Source: Cyclobacteriaceae bacterium (GTDB lineage Bacteria; Bacteroidota; Bacteroidia; Cytophagales; Cyclobacteriaceae). From it: a DNA stretch of 41,033 nt. The stretch spans positions 1-41,033 of the forward strand of contig CATQIH010000065.1 in assembly GCA_958296015.1 (NCBI GenBank), read 5' to 3'. Numbering within the stretch: position 1 is the stretch's first letter; each line of letters starts with the position of its first letter. Below the pieces are notes generated by a model. The model had not been told where the DNA came from, ran no database searches, and saw only the letters and a list, made by a program, of their open reading frames with translations. A program made the position numbers and the translations under genes. This document shows, piece after piece, positions 32,769 to 41,033 of the stretch.

Positions 32769-34838
32769 TCAATAGGTAAATACGATGCCTGTATGCATGG
32801 TGAAAGTAGGCACTTGTACGGTCACCTTATTGCCATCCGATTTAAATTTCAGTTTTTGACTACCAGGTATCTGATACACGCCGGTTATTTTCTGCGGAAC
32901 GTCAACTTCAATTTCCACATTAGGTACTGGTAAAAAGTCCTCAATCACACTCACGTCGCCCCGCGACAGGGCCGGAGAATACAGCAGGTGCGCCACATAC
33001 CGGTTGCTCTTTTCCTGGTGCAGCAAGCTGACCCGCCCCGCACTTGGCAAATTATTGACCGTAAGGTTGGGCGACTTGTACAAAAGATCAATGGCATTCT
33101 TTACTAGGTCGCGGTACAGGCGCGCACCGTTGTTGTAATATAACTGATCCAGCGCATGGGCAAAAAAGATGACATTGCCATGTTTCACCACTGCCGGATA
33201 GGGAGAATCCTCGAGCCTGTACGGCGTTTCTCGGTGTCCGCTAAACTTGGCATAAGTGCGGTTGAAGTACGGTTCTCTGATGCTGGCCAGCACCTCTCCA
33301 GCGGTGGGTTTGGTCCATATGCCGGCATCATAGTTCAAAAACGGGGAGGTAACGATGTTGTGATCAATTTCTTTTTTGACAACGGTATAGTCAAATTGAA
33401 ATTCGGAGGGTTGGATATATTGCGCTCCCACATCCAGCACGAATTTGGTTTTTGCCGAATCAAGGGCACCCTCGCCAAAAACGATCAGCTTCCCTCCTTT
33501 CTTCACCCAGTTGTTGATGGCATCGGCCTGTTTGGCTGAAAGAACCGGTTTGCTGGGCATGATGACAAGTTCCAGGTCTGGTAGGTTTTTTTCGTCTGCC
33601 ACCACAAAATCGTCGTGCATTTCCAGTAGCATATTGGCCACCCCATGATCGGCTGCCTCATTCAGTGTCAACCACATGCCCAGCTTTGAGACGGGCGTTC
33701 CGTGCAGGCCATAGTCCTCTATTTTTTCTACATACTCATAGGCTTTTCCGATGTTGCGATAAGTTTCCATATCCATTTCTCCTGACGGATGTAGCTGGTC
33801 GCCAAAATTGCAGGAGGCACCAAAGGAAATCATCGCAGCCGCCTCATACTTAATGGCATCGGGATGTTTGAAGCCGCCAAACTCGCCCCACGCCTTATGG
33901 AATTTGCCGCTCATGGCGGTGACGGGCGTGCCCTGTTGCAAATGGTATTTTGCATCCAGGGGCAGTTTGTTGTATCCGCCCCAGGAAGTGGGCAAATCCT
34001 CCAGGTCTTGCTGGGTATCCATGTCGAAGAGACGCTCTTTGAAAAGCGAAACGTCCTCGATGCGGGTCACGGCATTGAAATAGACGGTGGCATCGGGGTT
34101 GTACTTGGCGATGAGTTCCCGCAGGGCTTTCATGTGCGCTTTCAGAGCAAGGGCATGGCTGCGTTCTACGGCAAGAGTATCGTTGATATTGATGCCCTCT
34201 TTCTTCATCCGGGCCATCGCATACTGGTTATAATTCCGTTTGGCAACGTGATAGATATCGAACCAAAAGCCATCAAAATCAGGGTACATTTTGCAGATTT
34301 CTTCTACCTGCTTCATGATCAGGGCATGGTAGGGCGTTCCGATGCTGGCATCCAGCCGTTTCCAAAGATACGTGGGCCTCTCGGTATCGCCGCTGGCATC
34401 CCAGTCGTAGCCCGGTGCATTGATAGAGCCGTCTTTATTCCGAATGGTCCACTCAGGATGTTCTGCGGCATCGTGCTCACTCCATCCTACGGTGAAATAA
34501 ATCGGGCACTTCACGCCTATTTCATGGCAGGCTTCTATCTCCGCACCCATCAGGTCGAAATCCAGGTTAGGGTGCATACTGCCTACCTTGGTGGGGTAAT
34601 AGCTCCAGCCGTGGTGCCCTTTGGCAAAAATATTAATGGAGTTGACGTGCCCTGTCTTTAGGGCCTGCTGAAATTGTTTTTTGTCAAACCGCTTGCCAAT
34701 ATCAGGAATGTACTCTGAGGTGTGGAAATCAAGGTGCACCTGACGGGAGGGTGTGGGTTCGTCAATCGTTCTCTGTGACTGGGCAGTTACTGTAAAACTC
34801 ATGGCTAAAGTACACAGCAATATCAAAATATATCTCAT
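32769..34838 (-). CDS. GHL6/GH151-like glycoside hydrolase, paralogue 2
   Basis: 689 residues, signal peptide ending MSFTVTAQ. Same architecture as the downstream paralogue: VHLDFHTSEYIPDIG, FAKGHHGWSYYPTKVG, CPIYFTVGWSEHDAAEHPEW, DFDGFWFDIYHVAKRN (probable catalytic segment), FHKAWGEFGGFKHPD, and the trimerisation-like domain. It is the first gene of the operon, so its promoter lies in the 873 bp gap. The two proteins differ most in the substrate-side loops (for example an insertion after GYDWDASGD), which suggests related but distinct substrates. Confidence 0.75.
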   Translation of the reverse strand: MRYILILLCTLAMSFTVTAQSQRTIDEPTPSRQVHLDFHTSEYIPDIGKRFDKKQFQQALKTGHVNSINIFAKGHHGWSYYPTKVGSMHPNLDFDLMGAEIEACHEIGVKCPIYFTVGWSEHDAAEHPEWTIRNKDGSINAPGYDWDASGDTERPTYLWKRLDASIGTPYHALIMKQVEEICKMYPDFDGFWFDIYHVAKRNYNQYAMARMKKEGININDTLAVERSHALALKAHMKALRELIAKYNPDATVYFNAVTRIEDVSLFKERLFDMDTQQDLEDLPTSWGGYNKLPLDAKYHLQQGTPVTAMSGKFHKAWGEFGGFKHPDAIKYEAAAMISFGASCNFGDQLHPSGEMDMETYRNIGKAYEYVEKIEDYGLHGTPVSKLGMWLTLNEAADHGVANMLLEMHDDFVVADEKNLPDLELVIMPSKPVLSAKQADAINNWVKKGGKLIVFGEGALDSAKTKFVLDVGAQYIQPSEFQFDYTVVKKEIDHNIVTSPFLNYDAGIWTKPTAGEVLASIREPYFNRTYAKFSGHRETPYRLEDSPYPAVVKHGNVIFFAHALDQLYYNNGARLYRDLVKNAIDLLYKSPNLTVNNLPSAGRVSLLHQEKSNRYVAHLLYSPALSRGDVSVIEDFLPVPNVEIEVDVPQKITGVYQIPGSQKLKFKSDGNKVTVQVPTFTMHTGIVFTY
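34581..34745 (-). repeat. Near-identical tract shared with 32442-32606 (copy 2)
   Basis: Second copy of the 165 bp tract, covering the residues from about HLDFHTSEY to YYPTKVGSM. Same length as copy 1 with no gap. Confidence 0.85.
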
Positions 34839-35711
34839 AGTTGTTGTAGTTTCCTCAATGTATAATAAAATATTGTTTTCTGCATTTGTCTCTTTTAATA
34901 GAACGTATGTTCATTACAATGACTGTTGCCAGCAGGCAAAACATCGAGATGCAGGTATTTACCTTTTACTTTTCTTACCGTAAATATTACGATATTATAT
35001 GCATTTTATGCATTTATATGAATTTCTCAAAATTTGATGCAGGAAAAACAGTTGTTCCCTCGATTATTTTACTTGCATGAACGATACCACCGGTGGGACT
35101 GTAGACTGCTTCTGTGCTATCAGATAAATTGTTGGCGCAATGTTATTTTGTCGTTTCGCTATGATCATCATAAAAGCTCCTGTCTTTTGTTAAATGGCAA
35201 TCCAATAGCTGATATGCGGCAACTTTTTGCGCTATGGAAGCAATCATTTACCATCTGTTGCAGCTTGGGTATTAGAACCTGCCATAAATTGTTTAGGTGG
35301 CACTGTTTGCTGCAACATGGCTTTTGTTTTGAAGATTGTCATCAACACATAAGATATGAGGGTAAATACAAAAAAACATATAAATTTGACAGAGAACTGG
35401 AATTGAAATACTTTTAGCTTTATAGTCTGTATAGACAAGTATTTATACGACAACCTTAAATTTCTTCGAATACAATACCTGTTTTCCTGTAGTCGCTTCG
35501 GAGATCTGACTGTAACCGCGAAAGTATTCGGGGTGGCCGTTCCACGGTGGCCGTTCCACGGTGGCCGTTCCACGGTGGCCGTTCCACGGTGGAAACCGCT
35601 GCGGCTGGAATTAGCCATTTTACTTCACTAAAAGATATTGGAGTAGTATAATAAGCTGGTGAGACCAGAAACCAATCCTAGTAATTACGATAATCTGTAA
35701 CTGTTTTTCTT
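34839..35711. other. Divergent intergenic region with 14-bp tandem repeat
   Basis: 873 bp between the GH operon and the molybdenum hydroxylase operon, AT-rich on the left. A 127-codon ORF at 35034-35417 is rich in Cys, His and Trp, shows no family pattern and is probably spurious. ATGCAT occurs twice within TATATGCATTTTATGCATT near 34997. The tandem repeat at 35533 is the only strong structure. Confidence 0.45.
35533..35592. repeat. Four tandem copies of a 14-bp GC-rich unit
   Basis: GTGGCCGTTCCACG is repeated four times exactly, with a further GTGG. Each unit can fold on itself (GTGG/CCAC). It lies 120 bp upstream of the molybdenum subunit ATG, in non-coding sequence. Confidence 0.92.
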
Positions 35712-38036
35712 ATGGCCAAACTCAAAAACATTATTGCCAAAGGTATGGTAAGTGCCACTGCGGTTGTAGCCAAAGTGCTACCGGCCCCGGAGGAAGACCC
35801 CCTACTCAACGCAGGTCAGTACATTGGTAAGCCCTACCCCCGTATCGATGGGCGATTAAAAGTAATGGGGAAGGCTGTTTACTCTGCCGAACATGCACTC
35901 GAGGGCATAGTATACGCCACCTTAGTACACAGTTCTATCGCAAAAGGGAAAATTACTCTTATCAATTGTGAGAAAGCTGAAAAACTGCCTGGCGTATTGA
36001 AGGTGATAACCTATCAGAATGTTCCCCCTCTGAAGGCACCAAGTAACGCATTTGTTGTTAGTATGACTGATCCCTTGGCAGGATCGTCTACAACACTGCC
36101 CATCATGCAGTCAAACGAGATTACCTGGAATGGACAGGCTGTTGCCGTGGTAGTAGCCGAAACTCCCGAACTAGCCAACTACGCAGCCAGCCTTATAGAA
36201 GTCGCCTACGAAACCAAACCAGCGGCTCTGCTGCTAAAGGCTGAGAAGAGCCATGCCTTCACGCCCGACCATGTAGTGTCTCAGCCTGCCGAAGTTAAAA
36301 CGGGAGATGCAGAAGCAGCCTTGTCTGCCGCCCCCATTCAGGTGGATGAAATCTATGAAACACCCATTGAAAACCATAATGCGATGGAACCTCATGCCAC
36401 CATCGCCTACTGGCCCAACGAATCGCAGCTTACTGTTTACGATTCTACCCAATATGCAGTAGGGGTACAGGAGACCTTGGCTGAGATTTTTAATTTAAAG
36501 CCAAAGCAGATCCGGGTGCTAACCGATTTTGTGGGTGGCTCATTTGGGTCTAAGGTTACTATGTGGCAACACGTGCCGCTGGCTGCGGTTGCGGCTAAAC
36601 TCACAGGCCGTCCGGTGAAGTTAGCCCTTTCACGTGAGGGTGTAAACCGAATGGTGGGTGGACGTACCATGACCGAGCAGCGGGTTGCGCTAGGCGTTGC
36701 GACCGATGGAAAACTAACGGCCTTAATCCATACGGGTTACACAATGTGTACCCAGGATACATACGCCGAGCAGTTCTCCTTAGTGGCACGCCACATGTAT
36801 GCTAGTCCCAATCTACACATAGCCCAAAAGGTAGTGCCCCTAGACCGGATTCAAAATACGTTTATGCGGGCACCGGGTGAAACCCCGGGTATGTTTGCAC
36901 TGGAATCGGCGATAGATGAACTAGCCCACAAGCTAAAGATGGACCCCATCGAGCTACGCCTGCGCAATGAACCCGACGAAGATCCTGTTGAAAAGATGCC
37001 TTTCTCGAGCCGCTTCTTGAAGGAAACCTATACATTAGGCATCGATAAATTTGGCTGGAAAGCTCAGCAGGCTCCGCCCGGCAGCGTCCGTGAGGGTGAC
37101 TGGCTGATTGGTAGCGGTATGGCTACCTCCTATTACCCGGTTCAGCAGTTGCCTATGCCGGTGAAGGCTCGCATTACAGCCGATGGCATGGTGACGGTTC
37201 GCACGTCTAGCGTTGAAATTGGCGTTGGTTTGGCAACAGTACAAACGCAGCATATTGCCGAACGCTTTGGCGTACACTATGAACAGGCTCGCTTTGACCA
37301 GGGCGATACCGACCTGCCCTCAGCCCGTACGGCCGGAGGCTCAGCGGCTACAGCCGCCATCGGAGGTGCTATTCGGAATGCCGCTGACAAACTGACCAAG
37401 GAATTGCTGCTACTGGCGGGGCGGATCAAGACGTCGCCTTTGCAAGGAGCCAACCCCGCTGAGGTTGTGATGCGCGACAGTGGATTGTTTCTCAAAGCGC
37501 AACCTGATGTGGGGCAAACATACAGAGAGATTCTAAAAGCCAGTGATAAGCTATTCATCGAGGCCGACGGCGAATCGCCCGCACCTACACTGGCCATGAA
37601 ATTTTCAATGGCTTCCTACGGGACACATTTCTGTGAGGTAGGTGTTCATATGCATACCCGGCAGGTAAAGATTCGCCGTTTTGTGTCAACTTACGACTGC
37701 GGTCGGATTATAAACCCCAAAACAGCGCGGTCGCAAATTATAGGCGGTATCATCATGGGTATTGGCATGGCGCTAATGGAAGAATCAAATGTGGATGAAC
37801 ATACCGGACGGCTGATGAACCCCACACTTGGAGAGTACCACGTCCCGGTCCATGCAGACATTCCGCCCATTGAGGTCTATTTTTTAGACCAACCTGACCC
37901 GCTAATGCCTATGGGCGTTAAGCCGGTTGGCGAAATCGGTATTGTCGGAGCCGCAGCCGCCATAGCAAATGCCGTTTTTCAGGCTACGGGCACTCGGGTA
38001 CGTAACCTGCCCATTACCGTAGATAAACTACTTTAA
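35712..38036 (+). CDS. Xanthine dehydrogenase family protein, molybdopterin-binding subunit
   Basis: 774 residues, the large catalytic subunit of a molybdenum hydroxylase (aldehyde oxidase/xanthine dehydrogenase family), similar in plan to E. coli PaoC. The N-terminal domain starts YIGKPYPRIDGRLKVMGKAVYSAEHA. Molybdopterin-contact segments are visible (DFVGGSFGSK, FMRAPGETPGMFALES, ARTAGGSAATAAIGGA). The catalytic glutamate is Glu741 in GVKPVGEIGIVG. No Tat signal is present, so the enzyme is probably cytoplasmic. It leads an operon with the 2Fe-2S subunit 24 bp downstream, an order different from paoABC. Substrate unknown; an aldehyde or N-heterocycle is expected. Confidence 0.92.
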   Translation: MAKLKNIIAKGMVSATAVVAKVLPAPEEDPLLNAGQYIGKPYPRIDGRLKVMGKAVYSAEHALEGIVYATLVHSSIAKGKITLINCEKAEKLPGVLKVITYQNVPPLKAPSNAFVVSMTDPLAGSSTTLPIMQSNEITWNGQAVAVVVAETPELANYAASLIEVAYETKPAALLLKAEKSHAFTPDHVVSQPAEVKTGDAEAALSAAPIQVDEIYETPIENHNAMEPHATIAYWPNESQLTVYDSTQYAVGVQETLAEIFNLKPKQIRVLTDFVGGSFGSKVTMWQHVPLAAVAAKLTGRPVKLALSREGVNRMVGGRTMTEQRVALGVATDGKLTALIHTGYTMCTQDTYAEQFSLVARHMYASPNLHIAQKVVPLDRIQNTFMRAPGETPGMFALESAIDELAHKLKMDPIELRLRNEPDEDPVEKMPFSSRFLKETYTLGIDKFGWKAQQAPPGSVREGDWLIGSGMATSYYPVQQLPMPVKARITADGMVTVRTSSVEIGVGLATVQTQHIAERFGVHYEQARFDQGDTDLPSARTAGGSAATAAIGGAIRNAADKLTKELLLLAGRIKTSPLQGANPAEVVMRDSGLFLKAQPDVGQTYREILKASDKLFIEADGESPAPTLAMKFSMASYGTHFCEVGVHMHTRQVKIRRFVSTYDCGRIINPKTARSQIIGGIIMGIGMALMEESNVDEHTGRLMNPTLGEYHVPVHADIPPIEVYFLDQPDPLMPMGVKPVGEIGIVGAAAAIANAVFQATGTRVRNLPITVDKLL

Positions 38037-38060
38037 ATTTAAGTTTTAACACTACATCAT

Positions 38061-38561
38061 ATGATTTCTAACATGCCACTTACCCCACTCCCCCCCTCAT
38101 CTATCACACTGACTATCAATGGAAAGGCACATACCCTTGACCTAGCTCCCTGGACTACACTGCTGGATGCGCTCCGTGAATACGCTCACCTAACTGGCAC
38201 CAAAAAAGGCTGTGACCACGGTCAGTGCGGTGCCTGCACGGCACTAATTGATGGCAAGCGTATCAACACCTGCCTGACGTTGGCTATCATGCATGAAGGA
38301 CATCAGATTACAACCATAGAAGGATTGGAGGATGAGCCAGACAAACTGCACCCGATGCAACAGGCTTTTATTGACCATGATGCATTCCAGTGCGGTTATT
38401 GCACACCCGGGCAGATTTGCTCGGCCATTGGCATGTTAAATGAAGGACATGCAAAAACGGAAGCTGACATTCGGGAGCTGATGAGTGGCAATATCTGCCG
38501 CTGCGGAGCTTATCCACACATCGTTGATGCTATTCATGACGTTATGCACCAAACCCATTAA
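38061..38561 (+). CDS. Xanthine dehydrogenase family, 2Fe-2S subunit
   Basis: 166 residues with the two iron-sulfur clusters of the electron chain. The plant-type ferredoxin cluster uses Cys51, Cys56, Cys59 and Cys71 (GCDHGQCGAC...NTC). The second cluster, in the C-terminal helical domain, uses Cys111, Cys114, Cys146 and Cys148 (CGYCTPGQ...CRCGAYPH). It passes electrons from the molybdenum centre to FAD. Unlike E. coli PaoA there is no Tat leader. It lies between the Mo and FAD subunits and is separated from the latter by 4 bp. Confidence 0.95.
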   Translation: MISNMPLTPLPPSSITLTINGKAHTLDLAPWTTLLDALREYAHLTGTKKGCDHGQCGACTALIDGKRINTCLTLAIMHEGHQITTIEGLEDEPDKLHPMQQAFIDHDAFQCGYCTPGQICSAIGMLNEGHAKTEADIRELMSGNICRCGAYPHIVDAIHDVMHQTH

Positions 38562-38565
38562 ACTT

Positions 38566-39588
38566 ATGCACCCTTTCACTTACATATGCCCGTCCGATGT
38601 CGCCACAGCTGTTGGTTCGTTTACCGAAGACCTGGCTGACCAGCCCCTATCCACTCAGTTTATTGCAGGGGGTACGAATCTACTTGATTTGATGAAACAA
38701 AACGTAGCCAGGCCAACCAAGTTGGTGGACATCAACCGCCTGCCCTTAGCCTCTATTACCGAGTTGCCAAACGGAGGGCTACGGCTGGGTGCTTTAGTGA
38801 CCAATGCTGATACGGCTTACCATCCGCTGATTCAAGAGCGTTATCCACTGCTGTCGCAGACGATTCTGGCGGGAGCCTCTGCTCAACTGCGCAACATGGC
38901 CACTAATGGGGGCAACCTGTTTCAGCGCACACGTTGCTATTATTTCTACGACACAAGTGCGGCTTGCAATAAGCGTGAACCCGGAAGCGGCTGTGGAGCC
39001 ATTAAGGGCTACAACCGCGTTTGTGGAATCCTGGGTACTATAGATCATGACCCTAAGACGACTTGTATTGCTACAAATCCATCGGACATGAGTGTAGCGT
39101 TAGCAGCACTTGAGGCTGTAGTATGCGTCACAGGACCGCAGGGAGAACGAACGATACCTATAGCAGATTTCCATAGGCTACCAGGCGACTCCCCCCAATA
39201 CGATAATACCCTACAGGCTGGCGAGCTGGTCACGGCAATTGATTTGCCGCCCCAGGGCTTCGCTAACCATTATACGTACCTCAAACTGCGAGACCGAACC
39301 TCCTACGCATTCGCTTTAGTATCGGTAGCAGTAGGTGTGATGATGGATAACAATCAGATTCAGGAAGTCAGGATTGCACTGGGTGGAGTGGCCCACAAGC
39401 CTTGGCGTAAACGTGAAGCAGAGGCACTACTCATTGGGCAATCTGCCGATCAACCAACAATATATCAGTCAGTGGCAGAGGCTTTGCTAGAAGGGGCTAA
39501 AGGCTATGGCTACAACACTTTTAAGATCGAACTGGCCAAACGGGCTGTGGTACGTGCTCTTGGTATAGTGTTCCAACAAAATCAATAA
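38566..39588 (+). CDS. Xanthine dehydrogenase family, FAD-binding subunit (4Fe-4S type)
   Basis: 340 residues from the ATG at 38566, just after the 2Fe-2S gene. FAD-binding motifs are FIAGGTNLLDLMKQNV and LRNMATNGGNLFQRTRC. A four-cysteine insertion follows (RTRCYYFYD, AACNKREPGSGCGAIKG, NRVCGILGT), as in PaoB-type subunits that hold an extra 4Fe-4S cluster. In PaoB-like proteins the segment I compare often ends NRxHAILG; here a Cys stands at that place. The C-terminal part has LRDRTSYAFALVSVAVG. It completes the three-subunit enzyme. Confidence 0.92.
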   Translation: MHPFTYICPSDVATAVGSFTEDLADQPLSTQFIAGGTNLLDLMKQNVARPTKLVDINRLPLASITELPNGGLRLGALVTNADTAYHPLIQERYPLLSQTILAGASAQLRNMATNGGNLFQRTRCYYFYDTSAACNKREPGSGCGAIKGYNRVCGILGTIDHDPKTTCIATNPSDMSVALAALEAVVCVTGPQGERTIPIADFHRLPGDSPQYDNTLQAGELVTAIDLPPQGFANHYTYLKLRDRTSYAFALVSVAVGVMMDNNQIQEVRIALGGVAHKPWRKREAEALLIGQSADQPTIYQSVAEALLEGAKGYGYNTFKIELAKRAVVRALGIVFQQNQ

Positions 39589-39658
39589 AACCAGTCCGGC
39601 AAACGGATTTCACAATTACACGGTCAATCAGCGTATTTATTCATATGCAGATAAACGT

Positions 39659-40249
39659 ATGACAAAACCACTAATTATTGGAGCGGTAGTGTTAGCAGCA
39701 GGAGCCGCCCGGCGCATGGGACTCACCAAGCAGCTATTGCCCTATCAGCATACAACGCTGGTCGGGTACGTGCTGGAGCAAGCGCAGCAAGCCAATTTGG
39801 ATCCCATTGTTGTGGTTGTTGGAGCGCAGGCTGACACCGTCGGGCAGGCGTTGCCCAAAACCGTTTATCCGGCCTACAACGAGCATTGGCATAGGGGAAT
39901 AGGTAGCTCGTTAGCTTGTGGCATCGAAAAAATAATGAGTCTTCCCACAAAAGTAAGTGGAGTAATGATTTTGCTGGCCGATCAACCCCGAGTAGAAGCC
40001 TCCCTACTGCAACAATATATTCGCACTTTCTACGATGATCCGTGCGATGCGGTAGCTTTGCAATACCCTTCGGGTGCGGGCGTCCCGGCCCTGTTTGGAT
40101 CTCATCTATTCAAACAACTAACTAATCTTGATAACAATGGAGCCAAAGCAGTGCTGCGCAGTCCAGACTACGTCATCCGAATGATTGACCAACCCAAAGC
40201 CCGCCTCGATGTTGATACCTACGAAGCGTACCAGCAGCTGCTTCAATAG
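39659..40249 (+). CDS. MocA-like molybdenum cofactor nucleotidyltransferase
   Basis: 196 residues, NTP transferase of the MobA/MocA group. The nucleotide-binding signature is LAAGAARRMGLTKQLLPY (residues about 12-29). It is followed by GIGSSLACGI, the metal-binding LLADQPRVEASLL, and GAGVPALFGSHLF with NNGAKAVL. MocA attaches CMP to molybdopterin to make the cytosine dinucleotide form used by this enzyme family. Its place right after the three enzyme subunits fits a dedicated maturation role. It starts 70 bp after the FAD subunit. Whether it makes the CMP or GMP form is inferred from context. Confidence 0.88.
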   Translation: MTKPLIIGAVVLAAGAARRMGLTKQLLPYQHTTLVGYVLEQAQQANLDPIVVVVGAQADTVGQALPKTVYPAYNEHWHRGIGSSLACGIEKIMSLPTKVSGVMILLADQPRVEASLLQQYIRTFYDDPCDAVALQYPSGAGVPALFGSHLFKQLTNLDNNGAKAVLRSPDYVIRMIDQPKARLDVDTYEAYQQLLQ

Positions 40250-40673
40250 CAGGCTTTGTGAGTTGCACCACTGTTGCTTGTGCTTGCAGTAAACTGAAGT
40301 GAACATCACTCAGGTAATCTACACAGACACTTATGAACCTAAAAGCCTTTGGTATTGCCTGCAACGTGGTTGGAACCAGGCCGCTCGCGTTTGCTCAGAA
40401 AACCACAGCCGTGCGCATTCTGAAAGGAAACCCTGCTGCTGGCTATCCTGCCTTAGTAAACATTGGTACATCTTGCCCGGCGGTTGATGAAACGTTTGCC
40501 AGCTATAATGAGCCGGTATGGCCCCACAAGTATCTGACTATCGGCAGTCCGAATCTCGCAAAGAAACCAAACGGAGCCGCCCGGAGCGGTTCCCTGCCAG
40601 GACGTGGGATTTCACCCATTCCAATAAAGAGAGATTAAATACATTAAGAATACACTATTGAATGTTGATGATC
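40250..40673. other. Gap between MocA-like and XdhC-like genes
   Basis: 424 bp. It contains an ORF at 40333-40638 (101 codons) that starts with a weak signal-like MNLKAFGIACNVVGTRPLAFAQ but matches no family I know. It may be a small exported protein or a chance ORF. No terminator or promoter identified with confidence. Confidence 0.35.
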
Positions 40674-41033
40674 ATGAAAGAACTTCAAGCAATCTGTGAG
40701 GCTTATGAAAAAGTTGATTTTAACCAACAAAAAGCCGCTCTTGCCACCGTTGTGCGTGTAAGAGGTTCTTCTTACCGAAGCCCCGGCACACGCATGTTGA
40801 TCACTGACGATGGCCGATGGACAGGCTCTATCAGTGGAGGATGCCTGGAAGGCGATGCTTTAAGAAAAGCCCGGCAGGTAATGAAGGAAAAGAAAACCAT
40901 GACAGTCACTTATGATACCAGTGAAGACGACAAACAACCCTTTGCGATCAATCTGGGTTGTAATGGTATCATTGATGTCTTGTTTGAACCCATAGATTCG
41001 GCTGATGAACAGAATCCTGTGTTACTTTTCAAG
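40674..41033 (+). CDS. XdhC/CoxI family maturation factor, partial
   Basis: The open frame runs to the window end (120 codons from the ATG at 40674; in-frame ATGs also at 40662 and 40668). The sequence KELQAICEAYEKVDF, ALATVVRVRGSSYRSPGTRM and GSISGGCLEGDALRKARQV is the N-terminal XdhC/CoxI domain. This protein binds molybdenum cofactor, assists its sulfuration and inserts it into the apoenzyme. It completes the maturation set with the MocA-like gene. The Rossmann-like C-terminal half lies beyond the window. Confidence 0.9.
   Translation, partial: MKELQAICEAYEKVDFNQQKAALATVVRVRGSSYRSPGTRMLITDDGRWTGSISGGCLEGDALRKARQVMKEKKTMTVTYDTSEDDKQPFAINLGCNGIIDVLFEPIDSADEQNPVLLFK

Noticed and set aside
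34997-35020. ATGCAT-rich inverted repeat upstream of the GH operon
   Set aside because: Short and in AT-rich sequence where such pairs arise easily; no supporting promoter context.
35034-35417. 127-codon ORF in the gap before the molybdenum operon
   Set aside because: Unusual residue content (many Cys, His, Trp), no family pattern and no gene-like start region.

Overview
The window looks like a chromosomal segment of a member of the Bacteroidota, probably in or near the Cytophagales. The signs are a hybrid two-component regulator with a Y_Y_Y domain and AraC output, secreted carbohydrate-active proteins with Bacteroidota-style signal peptides, TAnnTTTG-type promoters and VCBS/FG-GAP proteins. 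It has three parts of different character: two GC-balanced metabolic flanks and, between them, a clearly AT-rich accessory block.

Left flank (1-12383). A GH9 endoglucanase (partial, minus strand) lies divergent to a 1358-residue hybrid two-component sensor/regulator (plus). Next come a secreted nucleoside-hydrolase-fold protein with a jacalin-like C-terminus (minus), a broken DUF5060 fragment (minus), and two exported VCBS/FG-GAP repeat proteins (plus). This resembles a polysaccharide-use region, but no SusC/SusD pair is present here.

Centre (12384-28464). This is an integron-like gene-cassette array with no integrase in the window. Every gene is on the plus strand. Genes come as units of 1-3 ORFs, each closed by a long imperfect palindrome (attC-like, in length classes of about 130-136 and 193-201 bp) that ends in GTT. 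In ten gene cassettes the AAC-ending box that opens the palindrome is the reverse complement of that same cassette's own first bases (9-10 nt including GTT in eight cases, 6 nt in two). This is expected if each cassette was once a circle joined at G^TT. Four boundaries also carry a near-identical GC-rich ORF-less mini-cassette (161-176 bp) that is almost nothing but its own attC. Cargo: DUF1905/YdeI and DinB proteins; AraC, glyoxalase and Cdd1; two membrane proteins; a PLP decarboxylase; a HigBA-like toxin-antitoxin; a membrane-anchored DUF4041/GIY-YIG nuclease resembling the anti-phage protein SNIPE; a complete restriction-modification system in one 4.5 kb cassette; a GNAT-like/small-protein pair; a DUF6364/PIN toxin-antitoxin; and a truncated S41 peptidase. 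The array is therefore rich in defence and addiction modules.

Right flank (28464-41033). The array ends abruptly against a decayed ModA-like solute-binding protein that lacks its 5' part and has an internal stop. A three-gene minus-strand operon follows: two paralogous GHL6/GH151-like glycoside hydrolases, which share a recently homogenised 165 bp tract, and a DASS-type Na+/anion symporter. After an 873 bp gap is a molybdenum hydroxylase operon in the order Mo subunit, 2Fe-2S subunit, FAD/4Fe-4S subunit, MocA-like nucleotidyltransferase and an XdhC-like maturation factor (partial at the window end). No tRNA, rRNA, CRISPR array, transposase or integrase gene was seen.
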